34,418 bases of DNA, from NCBI GenBank assembly GCA_013152715.1, contig JAADFU010000023.1, positions 1 through 34,418 of the forward strand, given 5' to 3'. The first letter of the stretch is position 1, and every line of letters starts with the position of its first letter. Source of the stretch: Calditrichota bacterium. Lineage in GTDB: Bacteria > Zhuqueibacterota > Zhuqueibacteria > Thermofontimicrobiales > Thermofontimicrobiaceae. Under the pieces are notes generated by a model. The model ran no database searches. It was not told the origin of the DNA and saw only the letters and a program-made list of their open reading frames with translations. Positions 34,313 to 34,418 of this stretch are shown in pieces. The translations under genes and the position numbers were made by a program.

Positions 34313-34363
34313 TCAGTCGGCGCAGGCGGACTTCGCGATGGTGGGCGTGGTCCCCAACCGCAC
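34313..34363 (+). repeat. Degenerate REP-like copy D
   Basis: CAGTCGGCGCAGG and CTTCGCGATGGT match the second half of copies A and B, with substitutions that spoil the GCGGTT hairpin. Confidence 0.65.
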
Positions 34364-34373
34364 TGCATTTGCG

Positions 34374-34402
34374 TAGACTACTGCGGGCGCTTGTGTTATA
34401 CT
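34374..34402 (+). promoter_or_regulatory. Possible promoter for a gene beyond the window
   Basis: TAGACT (34374-34379), a 17-nt spacer and TATACT (34397-34402). An ATG at 34414 could be the start of the next gene, almost without a leader. Confidence 0.35.
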
Positions 34403-34418
34403 TCAGTGACCCTATGAG

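Overview
The window appears to be two unrelated pieces of DNA joined at about 32,400-32,435.

Positions 1 to about 32,400 are AT-rich and come from a Gram-negative bacterium of the FCB type (Calditrichota, KSB1 or Ignavibacteria-like; this lineage call is inference). The evidence is three large secreted proteins ending in type IX secretion (T9SS) type A sorting domains with the 'NYPNPFNP' signature, a decayed fourth copy of that domain, several lipoproteins and a DsbD. Promoters on this side look like ordinary sigma-70 sites (TTGACA, 17-nt spacer, TATAAT), often behind a T-rich tract.

Layout, left to right: a 5'-truncated unknown gene; a strong promoter with a leader of about 350 nt before a secreted protein with four PepSY-like repeats; a UroD-like methyltransferase-family gene; a bidirectional terminator; a minus-strand gingipain-type C25 protease carrying dockerin-like and cohesin-like modules; a minus-strand pair in which an M14 carboxypeptidase overlaps a Dpp/Opp ATPase; an orphan NtrC-family regulator; a DUF3795 protein; a small cluster of SnoaL-like lipoprotein, membrane protein and NmrA-like reductase; a minus-strand cluster of lipoprotein, MocA-like nucleotidyltransferase and XdhC; a GAF/HD-GYP protein divergent from a peptide-binding lipoprotein; a 554-bp element with 32-bp terminal inverted repeats around a GxxExxY gene; an outer-membrane-like protein; a two-component pair whose kinase has a periplasmic FG-GAP propeller; a T9SS remnant; and dsbD. 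Secreted peptidases plus peptide-uptake parts suggest growth on protein (inference).

From about 32,435 to the end the DNA is GC-rich, with different codon use. It holds two phosphoribosyltransferase-like genes in tandem, the second cut by a repeat, then a REP-associated tyrosine transposase between compound palindromic repeats. This looks like Chloroflexota-type DNA (inference). At the junction a minus-strand gene on the left and a plus-strand gene on the right both lose their 5' ends, which points to an assembly chimera or an illegitimate join rather than a normal operon border.

The most interesting items are the GxxExxY element with its inverted 9-bp-pitch arrays, the propeller-sensor kinase with an unusual NtrC-type partner, the protease carrying both cohesin-like and dockerin-like modules, and the transposase/REP system that interrupts a phosphoribosyltransferase gene. 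No tRNA, rRNA or CRISPR array was seen.
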